This document shows, one piece after another, positions 37,931 through 49,667 of a DNA stretch of 64,000 nucleotides. A program made the translations under genes and the position numbers. Under the pieces are notes generated by a model that was given only the letters and a program-made list of their open reading frames with translations, was not told the origin of the DNA and made no database searches. Positions within the stretch are counted from its first letter, which is position 1. The number at the start of each line of letters is the position of its first letter. This DNA comes from Thalassospira profundimaris (GTDB lineage Bacteria; Pseudomonadota; Alphaproteobacteria; Rhodospirillales; Thalassospiraceae): positions 1-64,000 of the forward strand of contig NZ_JPWH01000022.1 in assembly GCF_003326755.1 (NCBI RefSeq), written 5' to 3'.

Positions 37931-39100
37931 TCACGAACCTCCGTCCGTCGATCCGCTGCGTTGCGCGATACCCTGGTCCTCGCTCCGGATGGTGGCGGCC
38001 ACCTCGCGCCCCGGGCGCAGGCGCTGCACGCCTTCCACCACAATCAGGTCGTCCGCCTTGATCGGGCCATCGAGCAGGATGCGCCCCGTCGTGCGCTTCA
38101 CAACACGCACGGGCACACGGCTGACCTTGTTATCCTCAATCCGCCAAACGTAGGTGCCCTTGTCACCCCACAGCACCGAAATTTCCGGTACCGCCGGGTA
38201 AGACTGCCCGGCAATATCGATATAAACCGCAAAGGACATGCCCGCACGCAAACGCCCATCGGGGTTGGGAATACGCGCACGCACGGCGAATGTGCGACTT
38301 TGCGGGTCTACCCGGCTGCCAATAACGTCGACAACACCTTCAAATTTCTCGCCCGGGAGGCTCCAGGTTGTCACCCGTACGGACTGCCCCGGTTTCACGT
38401 CACGAAACCGGGTTTCGGAAACCTCAAAATCCACCAGCACGCTGTCGATATTATCCAGCGTCGCAATAGCCGTGGTTTTTTCAATCCGGTCGCCCGGTTC
38501 AACGGCAGGAATACCCATCATGCCATCAAACGGAGCCAAAATGGTGCGGTCATCCAGGTCCACCGCCGCCTGATCCAGGCGAATGCGCGCTTCGGCCAGG
38601 GCAGTGCGGGCTTCGTCCACTTCGCTGTCCGATACCGCACCACGCGGGCGGGCCTTTTCATAACGGTCCAAAAGCTGTTTGGCATCGCGCACCTGCACGG
38701 CGGCCAGGTCGCGTGCCAGTTTTTCGCGCGCGGAATCCAAAATCAGCAAAACCTGCCCGGTTTTCACCTCGTCCCCGGCGTGAAAAAGCACATCCTTAAC
38801 CTCGCCCGCCACCGGCGGAAAAAGCGTCACCCCAATGGCAGAGCGCCCTGTTCCGACAGCCTCAACCACGGTATCATTGGGGGTTAAAACGGCGCGTTCG
38901 GCAATCACCGGCAAGGGCGGGGCGGCAGGCACCGCCCCCTTGCCCCCATTTTTTGCCCCCGAAGCGGCACCATCATTTTGCACAATGATCGGCCCGTCAG
39001 CCGACAGGAACGGCAATTTCCCGGCACGATAGGCCAAAAGTCCGCCAATAAGGACAATCGCCACCACACAAATTACACCCAGCCTTACCATTCGTGACAT
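37931..39100 (-). CDS. RND efflux periplasmic adaptor (membrane fusion protein)
   Basis: A 389-residue adaptor with an N-terminal membrane anchor at about residues 5-23. Lipoyl-like halves flank a helical hairpin around residues 95-165 (AREKLARDLAAVQVRDAKQLLDRY), followed by the beta-barrel domain (VLVDFEVSETRFRDVKPGQSVRV). It links the RND pump to the outer-membrane channel. An upstream in-frame start adds 12 residues; the ATG at 39100 leads straight into the membrane anchor. First gene of the operon. Confidence 0.94.
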   Translation of the reverse strand: MSRMVRLGVICVVAIVLIGGLLAYRAGKLPFLSADGPIIVQNDGAASGAKNGGKGAVPAAPPLPVIAERAVLTPNDTVVEAVGTGRSAIGVTLFPPVAGEVKDVLFHAGDEVKTGQVLLILDSAREKLARDLAAVQVRDAKQLLDRYEKARPRGAVSDSEVDEARTALAEARIRLDQAAVDLDDRTILAPFDGMMGIPAVEPGDRIEKTTAIATLDNIDSVLVDFEVSETRFRDVKPGQSVRVTTWSLPGEKFEGVVDVIGSRVDPQSRTFAVRARIPNPDGRLRAGMSFAVYIDIAGQSYPAVPEISVLWGDKGTYVWRIEDNKVSRVPVRVVKRTTGRILLDGPIKADDLIVVEGVQRLRPGREVAATIRSEDQGIAQRSGSTDGGS

Positions 39101-39405
39101 TGACTGTCCCGTCCCCTGAAATCCACATGCGCCCATAGACAGACATTAAGTCACCCAAAGCCGTCATCCGGCTTTGAACCCACTTTGGCATCTACACTGC
39201 CACCAGCCCGTCATTTCTACGAGGGTAAAATTGTACGTCATTGTATCAAAACGTACGTACCATACTGAAAACCGGATTTATCCGCGAAAGAACCGCCATA
39301 ACGGGCCTTGTTGTCGGCCCGGCACATCGCAAACTTTTTAATCCGTTACAAAAAACCGGGCAACGCAAAGCGTTACCCGGCACAATCTGACGACAGGTTA
39401 AAGAC
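39101..39405. other. Intergenic region upstream of the RND operon
   Basis: 305 bases with no gene. It holds the chemoreceptor terminator (39350-39380) and, at 39233-39260, repeated ACGTAC half-sites (GTACGT then ACGTACGTAC) that resemble a TetR-type operator for the RND operon. No TetR or MarR gene is nearby. Confidence 0.5.
39350..39380 (-). terminator. Terminator of the PilZ chemoreceptor
   Basis: On the minus strand CCGGGTAACGC pairs with GCGTTGCCCGG across three bases, followed by six T residues. Confidence 0.88.
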
Positions 39406-41826
39406 TTATCCGGCAATCTGTTGCGGTTCCGCCTGGTAGTCATTGGCGGCCTCGGCCCGCAGACGGTTTTCATCGCGCCCCTGGGCTATCTGGCTTTCGG
39501 TCAGATGTTTTTGCCACATACGGGCAACAAACATCACCAAATCGCCGCGCTGTTCCAGCGGATCGGTAAATTTCAGGCGCATTTTCGGGGCATCAAGGCC
39601 CCGGCGGCTCATGACCTCGACATTATATTTGCCGCGCAACCCGTCAATTTCCACCACCATCTTGCGACCGCGTTCCCATTTTTGCGACGGTGTAACCGAA
39701 AGCCCGCCAATCGACAGGTCAAACAGGCTGGTTTCAATACGCGATCCGTTGTCATCAAACACAACCCGGATCTCGCGGCCCGCCTTGATAATCGGGTCGT
39801 TGTTTTTGTCATTATCCTTTTCTGCCGCATCGCGCACCGCCCGATTAAGCGACAGGGTCAATTCACTGACATGTTCGGTCACGTCATCGGCATGGCCGGT
39901 TAAATCAAGGCTCAGGTTACGGGTATGGTCAATATCGCGCGAAACCTCCATAATCGCCTCGCCGACATTTTTGGCGGCATCGCTGGCGGCCTGAATCGCA
40001 AGCGTAATTTCCTCGGTTTCCCGGCGTTGCTGAATAACATCACCGGCAACCTCGTCGGAAATGGTCATCATATCGCGCACCGTCACCCCGACATTTTCCA
40101 TCGCCGAAACACAACGGTCCGTTACGCTGCCCATCGCGCCCACATGGCTGGTGATCTGTTCGGTGGCTTCGGCGGTTTGTCCGGCCAGGTTTTTCACCTC
40201 GGCGGCAACCACGGCAAAGCCACGCCCGGCCTCACCGGCCCTTGCGGCCTCGATGGTGGCATTTAGCGCCAGCATGTTGGTTTGCGCGGCTATACCCCGA
40301 ATAAGGTCCACCATCTGCTCAATCCCGCTGGCAACTTCGCGTAAATCATCCACCGCAGCGGCAGACTGACGGGTGCTGTCCACGGCGGATTGGGCAATGG
40401 TGCGCTGGCGTTCCACCCGCCCGGCAATGCTGCCAATCGCGCCGGAAAGGCGGCTGGCGGCATCGCTGATCGACTGGGCATGTTCGCGGCTTTGCTCGGC
40501 GGCACTGGTGGCGGCTTCGGTCTGGCCATTCACACGGTCGGCGGCGGCGGCAACTTCGCCCACCGCATCGCGCATCCGGTTCACCTGCCGCGAAACCGAT
40601 TCCACCAGCCCCGACGTTTCGCCTTCAATCGTTTCGGCCATTCCGCCCAGCGATGCGCGGCGTTTTTCCTCTTCCTGGCGCTGAAGTTCGATGCGTTCCT
40701 CGGCCATTGTTTCAATTTTCAGGGCATTATCCCGGAAAATCGACACCGTACGCGCCATCGCGCCAAATTCGTCACGGCGGTTAATATCGGCAAGGTCAAT
40801 ATCGGTATCATTACTGGCAAGGCGGTTCATGTCGCCATTCACCCGACGCAGCGGGCGCAAAATGCTGGTTGCCGTACCGGCTGCCAGAATAATGGCAATC
40901 AGGGCCCCGACCACGGCAACAATCATGTTGGTGATGGCGGAACTTTCCGATTTGCCATGCACCACATCCACCAGCTCATTCTGTCCGGCAATGGCTTCGG
41001 TTCGGATTTGCCCGGTAATTTTCTGCACTTCACGTACAGCCGCCTTAAAATCATTCATCGACTGGCTAAAGCCGCTAAACGACCCTTCAAGCTGGTTTGC
41101 CCCCTGCTTGAGCAGGTCATTATCGCGCGTGGCATAGGAAAACAGCTTTTTATCCGCCCGCTTTAACTTCCCCATCGCTGATTTGATTTCTTCGTGCAAG
41201 TCGGTCAGGGCCGCCGTGGCATTCCGCGCGGTCTCCAGGGCTGCTGGCGTATGCACAATCGCATATTCAAGATTGGCAACAATGGCGTTCAAATTCGCTT
41301 TCGACAGTTTATCACCATATTTTTCGGCAATTTCCGGGTCACGTTTATTAATAAACGATACCAGTTCCGACGATGATCCGCCCATCTGATTGGCACCCAG
41401 CAAAATGGTATCGGCCGATGCCGTCATATTTTCGGCCCGCAGCACCAGGGGTTCCAGGGTGGCAATATATTTTTCTGCCAGAACCTTAAGCTCGTTTGCC
41501 TTGGCCTCGTCCCCAATGGCAATCAGGGCATCGGCCAGGGATTTGCGGCTGGCAATGGCATTGTCCTGAATGGTGGCAATTTCGCTGCGCACATCCGGGT
41601 CCACCGTTTGCGCATACAGCAACACCTGGTTTGACAGGCGTTCCAGCTTCAGCGCGTAATCATTGGCAAGACCGACCAGCTCGGTTCGTTTGGCAATGCG
41701 GTCCGCGTCACTGGCAAATCCCAGCAAATACCAGGATGAAAGCGCACTCAAGCCCAACAACATTGCCACAAGGATCAAAAACCCGGCGTAAATGCGATGG
41801 CCAATACGAATTCGGTCAAACAGCAT
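39406..41826 (-). CDS. Methyl-accepting chemotaxis protein with C-terminal PilZ domain
   Basis: An 806-residue chemoreceptor. The first membrane segment is at about 8-34 and the second near 315-335. Between them is a roughly 270-residue all-helical periplasmic domain, like the helical bimodular type. A HAMP domain ([11 protein letters not shown]...) and a signalling bundle ([35 protein letters not shown] near 530) follow. The last 110 residues are a PilZ domain. DLSIGG keeps the DxSxxG c-di-GMP motif, but the arginine motif reads GREIRVV (RxxR rather than RxxxR). A start 11 residues earlier is possible. Confidence 0.93.
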   Translation of the reverse strand: MLFDRIRIGHRIYAGFLILVAMLLGLSALSSWYLLGFASDADRIAKRTELVGLANDYALKLERLSNQVLLYAQTVDPDVRSEIATIQDNAIASRKSLADALIAIGDEAKANELKVLAEKYIATLEPLVLRAENMTASADTILLGANQMGGSSSELVSFINKRDPEIAEKYGDKLSKANLNAIVANLEYAIVHTPAALETARNATAALTDLHEEIKSAMGKLKRADKKLFSYATRDNDLLKQGANQLEGSFSGFSQSMNDFKAAVREVQKITGQIRTEAIAGQNELVDVVHGKSESSAITNMIVAVVGALIAIILAAGTATSILRPLRRVNGDMNRLASNDTDIDLADINRRDEFGAMARTVSIFRDNALKIETMAEERIELQRQEEEKRRASLGGMAETIEGETSGLVESVSRQVNRMRDAVGEVAAAADRVNGQTEAATSAAEQSREHAQSISDAASRLSGAIGSIAGRVERQRTIAQSAVDSTRQSAAAVDDLREVASGIEQMVDLIRGIAAQTNMLALNATIEAARAGEAGRGFAVVAAEVKNLAGQTAEATEQITSHVGAMGSVTDRCVSAMENVGVTVRDMMTISDEVAGDVIQQRRETEEITLAIQAASDAAKNVGEAIMEVSRDIDHTRNLSLDLTGHADDVTEHVSELTLSLNRAVRDAAEKDNDKNNDPIIKAGREIRVVFDDNGSRIETSLFDLSIGGLSVTPSQKWERGRKMVVEIDGLRGKYNVEVMSRRGLDAPKMRLKFTDPLEQRGDLVMFVARMWQKHLTESQIAQGRDENRLRAEAANDYQAEPQQIAG

Positions 41827-42162
41827 GACGGCTCCGAAAGGTCGGTAAAAAAAGTTCATGCTGCTGCCTTAGCGCGAATTCATCTGTGCGGATGTAACAG
41901 TTCCATTAAGATGATGTTTCAGCCCGTTTTTCACCAAAACAATCAATATCAACGCATCAAATGAACATTTATTCTGACGTTCGGCGCAACAAATGAACCT
42001 ACCCTTACGATCAGCAATCCCCGTTAGCCATGCACAACCACCCTGGGGAGAATATTTGAGTGCGATTCGCCATAAAAAACGCCCCTCTCTCGTCACACAG
42101 CCAAATTGTATGGCATCAATATTGTACAAGATGACATCCGTTTTCCGCGTTATAATGCCATC
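41827..42162. other. Divergent intergenic region chemoreceptor / AraC regulator
   Basis: 336 bases without a gene. ATTGTA occurs at 42105-42110 and 42121-42126, 16 bases apart, as expected for tandem AraC-type half-sites just before the araC-type start. Nothing else is clear. Confidence 0.4.
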
Positions 42163-43026
42163 ATGACCATTCTGACACACCCCTCCCGGGCGACCCAGCG
42201 CCCCCTTGAACGTGCCCGCCACTGGCGCGCGGCAGAGGGTATTGACCTGTTTGAAGCGGATTATAAACGCTTCACCTTTCCCAAACACAGCCACGACTAT
42301 TACGCCTTTGGCACGGTGTTGAACGGGGCCGAGAAATTTACCACACGCGGCACCAGCCATATTGCCCGGCGCGGGCAGTTGATTGCCATGAATCCGATGC
42401 AGGTCCATGATGGCGGCCCGGGCTGCGATGACGGCTACCATTATCAGGTGCTGTTCATTAACCCGCAAATCTTTGCCGATCTTGTGGCGGAAATTTCACC
42501 CAAAAGCAAAGGCCTGCCCAGCTTTAACCAGCATGTCATCAACGATCCCGAGCTGCATTTGCTGTTGCAAAAACTCCATCGCATTTTTGCCCCCGAAGGC
42601 CGGCATTTAACCAGCGATCTTGAACGCAACACCCAGCTTTTTTACAGTGCCGCCCGTCTGGCGCTGCGCCATGCCGATACAGCACCTTATGATTTCAAAC
42701 CCGGGGCCGAAGACCGGCGTGTCCGCCAGGTCATCGATTATATGCACAGCCATCAGGACGAAAACATATCCCTGGAAAAGCTGGCAGCCTTAACCGGGCT
42801 TAGCCGTTTTCATCTGCTCCGCGTTTTTCGCGACGCCACCGGCCTGCCGCCGCATACCTATCTGAACCATATGCGCCTGCGCCGGGCCAAACGGATGCTG
42901 TTTGACGGTTGCAGCATTGCCGATACGGCGGCTGCCACCGGCTTTGCCGATCAAAGCCATTTGAACCGGCATTTCAAGGCCATGTGGGGGGTCAGCCCCA
43001 GCGCCTTTATTCCCCAGCCCCGATAA
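42163..43026 (+). CDS. AraC-family transcriptional regulator
   Basis: A 287-residue regulator with an N-terminal cupin-like effector domain (TFPKHSHDYYAFGTVLNGAEKF) and a C-terminal double helix-turn-helix (ENISLEKLAALTGLSRFHLLRVFRDATGLPPHTYLNHMRLRRAKRML and the QSHLNRHFK segment). The family often sits next to azlCD transporters and controls them. Ligand unknown, probably an amino acid. The ATG at 42163 is preferred over one 19 residues earlier because that falls in the promoter repeats. Confidence 0.93.
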   Translation: MTILTHPSRATQRPLERARHWRAAEGIDLFEADYKRFTFPKHSHDYYAFGTVLNGAEKFTTRGTSHIARRGQLIAMNPMQVHDGGPGCDDGYHYQVLFINPQIFADLVAEISPKSKGLPSFNQHVINDPELHLLLQKLHRIFAPEGRHLTSDLERNTQLFYSAARLALRHADTAPYDFKPGAEDRRVRQVIDYMHSHQDENISLEKLAALTGLSRFHLLRVFRDATGLPPHTYLNHMRLRRAKRMLFDGCSIADTAAATGFADQSHLNRHFKAMWGVSPSAFIPQPR

Positions 43027-43114
43027 CAGCAATTTTGTCCAAGACCGGAACGTTTCAAAACTGGCATCAATGGATCAATCATAAATGCCATCAGGAAACA
43101 GTTCGGGAATTATC

Positions 43115-43915
43115 ATGTCAAGCGGCCCCCATTTCTCCGCCGAGGCCATCCGGCGCGGCGCCATTGCCTGCCTGCCCCTGCTGCCCAGTACCTTTATTTT
43201 CGGCGCGGTTCTGGGCGTGCTTGCCACCCAGCGCGGGCTTGGCCTTGGCGAATTGCTGTTCATGAGCCTCACGGTCTTTGCCGGCTCCGCCCAGTTTGTC
43301 TCGGTTGATCTGTGGCGCGAAACCATTCCCGCCCTCACCATCATTGTTGCCACCCTGATCATCAATTTGCGCTATGTCCTGATCGGCGCATCATTGCGCC
43401 CGGTTTTTCGCGGGCGGCCCTTGTGGGTTAAAATCTGTGCCATGCACATGGTGGCCGATGAAAACTGGGCCATGACAATGGCGCAAAAGGAAACGCCCAT
43501 ACCGGGCTTTTTGCTGGGCGGCGGCATGTTCCTTGGCGTGGTCTGGGGCAGCGGCAACACCATTGGCTATCTGCTGGCAGGCGGCATACCCGACCCCAAT
43601 GTCTATGCGCTTGATTTCGCCTTTACCGCCATTTTCGCCGCCCTGACCATTGGCATGTGGAAAGGCCGGGAAGACCTGCTGCCCTGGGTCGCGGCGGCCA
43701 TCGGCGCCATCATCGGGCATTATCTATTGCCCGGCACCTGGTCGATCCTTATCGGGGCCGGGGCCGGTGTGGTGGTTTCCGCCCTGACCTGGAAGGGCGA
43801 TAACGACACATCCGCCCAGCCTGAAATCGTCACATCATCGGCAACAGGCGTATCAGGCGATGATTATGTGCCAAACCCCGACGATCCCCGCTTTTCATCG
43901 CGCGCCGGAGAATAA
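43115..43915 (+). CDS. azlC: AzlC-family branched-chain amino acid exporter, large subunit
   Basis: A 266-residue inner-membrane protein with the AzlC/YgaZ pattern (AIACLPLLPSTFIFGAVLGVLATQRGLGLGELLFMSLTVFAGSAQFVS). About eight membrane segments are followed by a hydrophilic tail. With AzlD it exports branched-chain or related amino acids (YgaZH in E. coli exports valine). A start ten residues earlier (43085) is possible; neither has a strong ribosome site. Three bases separate it from azlD. Confidence 0.92.
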   Translation: MSSGPHFSAEAIRRGAIACLPLLPSTFIFGAVLGVLATQRGLGLGELLFMSLTVFAGSAQFVSVDLWRETIPALTIIVATLIINLRYVLIGASLRPVFRGRPLWVKICAMHMVADENWAMTMAQKETPIPGFLLGGGMFLGVVWGSGNTIGYLLAGGIPDPNVYALDFAFTAIFAALTIGMWKGREDLLPWVAAAIGAIIGHYLLPGTWSILIGAGAGVVVSALTWKGDNDTSAQPEIVTSSATGVSGDDYVPNPDDPRFSSRAGE

Positions 43916-43918
43916 ACC

Positions 43919-44239
43919 ATGCCCGATTTCACCAGTTTCACCCCCGAAGCCGTGCTGACCATTCTTGGCATGGCCGTTGTGACCTATGGCATGCGGCTGG
44001 GTGGGCTTTTAATGGCAGACCGCCTGCCCCAAACCGGCCGCTGGGCCCATGTGCTGGAACGTCTACCCGGTGCTGTTTTAATTTCCGTCTGGGTGCCCAG
44101 CGCGCTTTCCGCCGGGCTGATCGGCATTGTCGGTGCGACAGCCACCCTGCTTGCCATGATCATGACCCGCAACCTCTTTGCCGCCATGATCGCCGGTATG
44201 GGGCTGGTTGCGGCAGGACGTTATTTTTTCGGAGCCTGA
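43919..44239 (+). CDS. azlD: AzlD-family amino acid exporter, small subunit
   Basis: A 106-residue membrane protein of the AzlD/YgaH family with three to four hydrophobic segments (LTILGMAVVTYGMRLGGLL; VLERLPGAVLISVWVPSAL; GATATLLAMIMTRNLFAAMIAGM). It is the partner of AzlC and follows it directly. Ends at a strong terminator. Confidence 0.93.
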   Translation: MPDFTSFTPEAVLTILGMAVVTYGMRLGGLLMADRLPQTGRWAHVLERLPGAVLISVWVPSALSAGLIGIVGATATLLAMIMTRNLFAAMIAGMGLVAAGRYFFGA

Positions 44240-44285
44240 TGCTCAACCCGTCAGTCTCCCCGTGTCACGCTTCCCCCGTGACACG

Positions 44286-44320
44286 AAGCCGCCAGTTCTG
44301 CGATCTGGCGGCTTTTTTTT
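44286..44320 (+). terminator. Terminator of azlCD
   Basis: AAGCCGCCAG (44286-44295) pairs with CTGGCGGCTT (44305-44314), then six more T residues. Confidence 0.9.
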
Positions 44321-44335
44321 GCAATAATCACATAA

Positions 44336-44373
44336 CAAAAAACCGCCCGACATGAACCGGGCGGTTTTTTTTC
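44336..44373. terminator. Bidirectional terminator between azlD and prfC
   Basis: AACCGCCCG (44341-44349) pairs with CGGGCGGTT (44358-44366), with A residues on the left and T residues on the right, so it works on both strands. It is the terminator of prfC on the minus strand. Confidence 0.88.
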
Positions 44374-44403
44374 AAACTATCATAACAGGCTTAATCGCGT
44401 GTT

Positions 44404-45999
44404 TTACGCCGCAACCATATTCTGCTCGCGGGTGGCTTCAAATTTGCATTTCGGCCAGTCGCGTTCGGTGGTTTCAAGGTGCCAGGCGTTACGCGCGATG
44501 AAAACCAGCGTATCGTCATGGTCCTCGAACAGGGCCGACTGGTTGGCATCGCGGAACTTTTTCATTTCCACCGGGTCATCACACATTACCCAGCGCGCGG
44601 CATAGGCCGGGGTCGGTTCAAAATGCACCTTGATGCCATATTCGGCCGCGATGCGTTCTTTCAACACCTCGAACTGAAGCTGCCCGACCACACCGACGAT
44701 CCAGTCCGCCCCCATCATCGGCTTGAACACCTGTGATGCGCCTTCTTCGGCCAATTGTTCCAACGCACGCTGAAGATGTTTGCCCTTTAACGGGTCATCA
44801 AGGCGCACCTTTTGCAGCAATTCAGGCGCAAAGGCCGGAACACCACGGAAGCGCAAATCTTCGCCTTCGGTCAGGGTATCGCCAATCCGCAACGTGCCGT
44901 GGTTGGGAATGCCAATAATATCGCCCGGCCAGGCTTCTTCGGCAATGTCGCGTTCATTGGCAAAAAACAGCATCGGATTATGCACCGCCATCTGTTTGCC
45001 CGCCCGCACATGCTTAAGCTTCATACCGCGTTTGAAATGGCCCGAACACAGGCGGATAAAGGCAATACGGTCCCGGTGGTTGGGGTCAATATTGGCCTGT
45101 ACCTTGAACACAAACCCCGCCACCTTGGGTTCGACGGCTTCCACCATGCGGGTTGCCGCTTCCTGCGGGCGCGGGGGCGGTGCGATATCGCCAAGTCCGC
45201 GCAACAGTTCGCGCACGCCAAAATTATTGACCGCCGATCCAAAGAAAACCGGCGTCAGATGCCCCTCGCGATAGCTTTGCAAATCAAAAGGCGGGCAGAT
45301 TTCGCGCACCATTTCGATTTCTTCGCGCAGCTTTTCCAGAAGATAATCCGGGATCAGTTCATCCAGCTTCGGATCATCCAGCCCCTTGATCGGAATGGCA
45401 TCCTTGACGACATTACCGCCTTTTTCCATGAACAGAAGCTGGTCATTGACCAGATCATAACAGCCATGAAAATCCCGGCCCGAGCCAATCGGCCAGGTTA
45501 CTGGCGATACATCAAGCGCCAAATCCTGTTCGATCTGGTCAATCAGTTCAAACGAATCACGGGCTTCGCGGTCAAGTTTATTGACAAAGGTGGTGATCGG
45601 CACATCACGCAGACGGCAAACTTCAAACAGCTTGCGTGTCTGGGACTCAATACCTTTCGCACCGTCAATCACCATCACCGCGCTGTCCACTGCGGTCAGC
45701 ACGCGATAGGTATCTTCGGAAAAGTCTTCGTGGCCCGGCGTATCAAGCAGGTTGAAGATGTTCTTTTCAAACTCGAAGGTCATCACGGCCGAGGACACGG
45801 AAATACCGCGATCCTGTTCGATCTTCATAAAGTCCGAACGTGCACCGCGCTGTTCCTTTTTCGCCTTCACCGCACCGGCCATCTGAATGGCACCCCCGAA
45901 CAGCAACAGCTTTTCGGTCAGTGTCGTTTTACCCGCATCCGGGTGGGCAATGATGGCAAAGGTCCGGCGGCGCGAAACCTGTTGGTCGATCGACGACAT
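44404..45999 (-). CDS. prfC: Peptide chain release factor 3
   Basis: A 531-residue translational GTPase that removes RF1/RF2 from the ribosome after termination. G1 AHPDAGKTTLTEKLL near residue 17, G3 DTPGHEDFSEDTYR near 86 and G4 NKLDR near 140 are intact. Length equals E. coli RF3 within a few residues. It has its own divergent promoter region shared with phoH. In this species RF3 is a stand-alone gene. Confidence 0.97.
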   Translation of the reverse strand: MSSIDQQVSRRRTFAIIAHPDAGKTTLTEKLLLFGGAIQMAGAVKAKKEQRGARSDFMKIEQDRGISVSSAVMTFEFEKNIFNLLDTPGHEDFSEDTYRVLTAVDSAVMVIDGAKGIESQTRKLFEVCRLRDVPITTFVNKLDREARDSFELIDQIEQDLALDVSPVTWPIGSGRDFHGCYDLVNDQLLFMEKGGNVVKDAIPIKGLDDPKLDELIPDYLLEKLREEIEMVREICPPFDLQSYREGHLTPVFFGSAVNNFGVRELLRGLGDIAPPPRPQEAATRMVEAVEPKVAGFVFKVQANIDPNHRDRIAFIRLCSGHFKRGMKLKHVRAGKQMAVHNPMLFFANERDIAEEAWPGDIIGIPNHGTLRIGDTLTEGEDLRFRGVPAFAPELLQKVRLDDPLKGKHLQRALEQLAEEGASQVFKPMMGADWIVGVVGQLQFEVLKERIAAEYGIKVHFEPTPAYAARWVMCDDPVEMKKFRDANQSALFEDHDDTLVFIARNAWHLETTERDWPKCKFEATREQNMVAA

Positions 46000-46594
46000 G
46001 GTAGTTCCAATTATCCTGACACATTCAATTGCGGCGCACTGTAGCGATTTTTGGCCGCGTTACCACAATGAAATCATCATATCGGACATGAAGCACGCTG
46101 TTAGGCGCCAAAAACGATACCGACACGATGCAACCCCGGAGCAAATCGGGCAAAAAATTCGATCTTTTCCCTATCCGTTTGCACGATCATGCCGCAGTGA
46201 AGCAATTTTTGCCTTCGCAACTGCAAGATAAACATTTGAAATCAGTGATTTTCCAGATTCATTCAAATTTAACAATGCAAAAAAGGATGACAAGCCCCGT
46301 AAAGCGGGCGTAGGATTCTTGTGTCCGGTCATGAGCCGGGCTTAACAGGGGACAAACGAGTGCCGCAAATCAGCGTCTCACATCGTATCTTTTCTCCCCC
46401 CGGATCGCGGATACAGCCAGTATCGGGATCCGGCCAGTTGCCTAGACCGTCCTCTTACTTTTTGCACGATGAAGATAGTTCGCGCGCCTTTCCTGCACTG
46501 GAATGGCGCGTTTTACTTTTTGCACAACGTAAACCGTCAAACCGAAATGGGGACTTTTCCGGTTTTGGCAGTTTCAAATCGCGAGGTGATCATC
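46000..46594. other. Long divergent region between prfC and phoH
   Basis: 595 bases with no convincing protein gene. It contains a 13-base exact direct repeat, TTACTTTTTGCAC, at 46455-46467 and 46513-46525, and a small GCCC/GGGC hairpin near 46295-46312. GAGGTGAT before 46595 is the phoH ribosome site. A long phoH leader or a small RNA is possible. Confidence 0.45.
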
Positions 46595-47359
46595 ATGGGT
46601 AAGCGCGCAGCACGCCGTCGGAGCCGTCCGCAACAGGCAGACAGCAACATCCACGAACTGTTCGATGGTGACAAATCCGGCTGGGACCCCCTGGCAGAGC
46701 AGGGCCAGAATGTTCCACCATCACAACGCGATCAAAGTTTCCGCCACCATATCCGGCCAAAAAGCGAAAACCAGGCTGCCCTGATGGAGGCGATTGACAA
46801 TTTCAACCTGGTCCTGGCCCTGGGCCCGGCAGGCACGGGCAAAACCTATATCGCGGTTGCCAAGGCGGTCGAGGCGCTTGATGCCGGGGACATTGCCCGC
46901 ATTGTTCTGGCCCGCCCGGCTGTTGAAGCGGGCGAAAATATCGGCTTTCTGCCCGGCGATGTAGAGGCCAAAATGGCCCCCTATCTACGCCCGCTTTATG
47001 ATGCGTTGAATGACCGGCTGGGGGCCAAACGCCTGCGCACCTATCTGTCAGACGGCACCATTGAAATTGCACCAATTGGCTATATGCGCGGCCGCACGCT
47101 GAACAATGCCTTTGTCGTGATTGACGAGGCACAAAACTGCACCTACGGGCAGCTTAAAATGCTGGTCACGCGCCTGGGCTGGAATTCCACCATGATCCTG
47201 ACCGGCGACCCCGACCAGACCGACCTTCTGCCCGAACTTTCCGGCCTCTCGGAAATGTCGGACAGATTGCAACATGTCGAGGATATTGCCTGCGTGCAGC
47301 TCCGCGACAAGGATATTGTCCGCCACCCGCTGGTCGCCAGCATGCTGACCGTGCTTTAG
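46595..47359 (+). CDS. phoH: PhoH-family ATPase
   Basis: A 254-residue P-loop protein of the PhoH family. The first 60 residues are basic and probably disordered (GKRAARRRSRPQQ). Walker A is GPAGTGKTYIAVAKAV near residue 88, ARPAVEAGENIGFLPGD near 131 and Walker B VVIDEAQNCTYGQLKML near 183. The motif set matches PhoH rather than PIN-PhoH fusions. Family members are linked to RNA metabolism and phosphate stress, with no settled substrate. Monocistronic. Confidence 0.93.
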   Translation: MGKRAARRRSRPQQADSNIHELFDGDKSGWDPLAEQGQNVPPSQRDQSFRHHIRPKSENQAALMEAIDNFNLVLALGPAGTGKTYIAVAKAVEALDAGDIARIVLARPAVEAGENIGFLPGDVEAKMAPYLRPLYDALNDRLGAKRLRTYLSDGTIEIAPIGYMRGRTLNNAFVVIDEAQNCTYGQLKMLVTRLGWNSTMILTGDPDQTDLLPELSGLSEMSDRLQHVEDIACVQLRDKDIVRHPLVASMLTVL

Positions 47360-47401
47360 GTTTTCAGGCCGTCGCACGACAGAAACAATCACTAACAGCG
47401 C

Positions 47402-47431
47402 GGCCCGGTCATCCGGGCCGCCCTTTTTCTT
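47402..47431 (+). terminator. Terminator of phoH
   Basis: CGGCCCGG pairs with CCGGGCCG across TCAT, followed by CCCTTTTTCTTTT. Confidence 0.88.
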
Positions 47432-47451
47432 TTATGTGCCGTTATGGCTGA

Positions 47452-49667
<2,216 letters not shown>

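Noticed and set aside
37030-38887. Long plus-strand frames opposite the RND pump and adaptor genes
   Set aside because: They overlap fully with two clear genes on the other strand and show no family features.
44812-46044. A 410-residue plus-strand frame opposite prfC
   Set aside because: Antisense to intact prfC; no domain or ribosome site.
46321-46602. A 93-residue frame overlapping the phoH start
   Set aside because: It has no family resemblance and runs through the phoH ribosome site.
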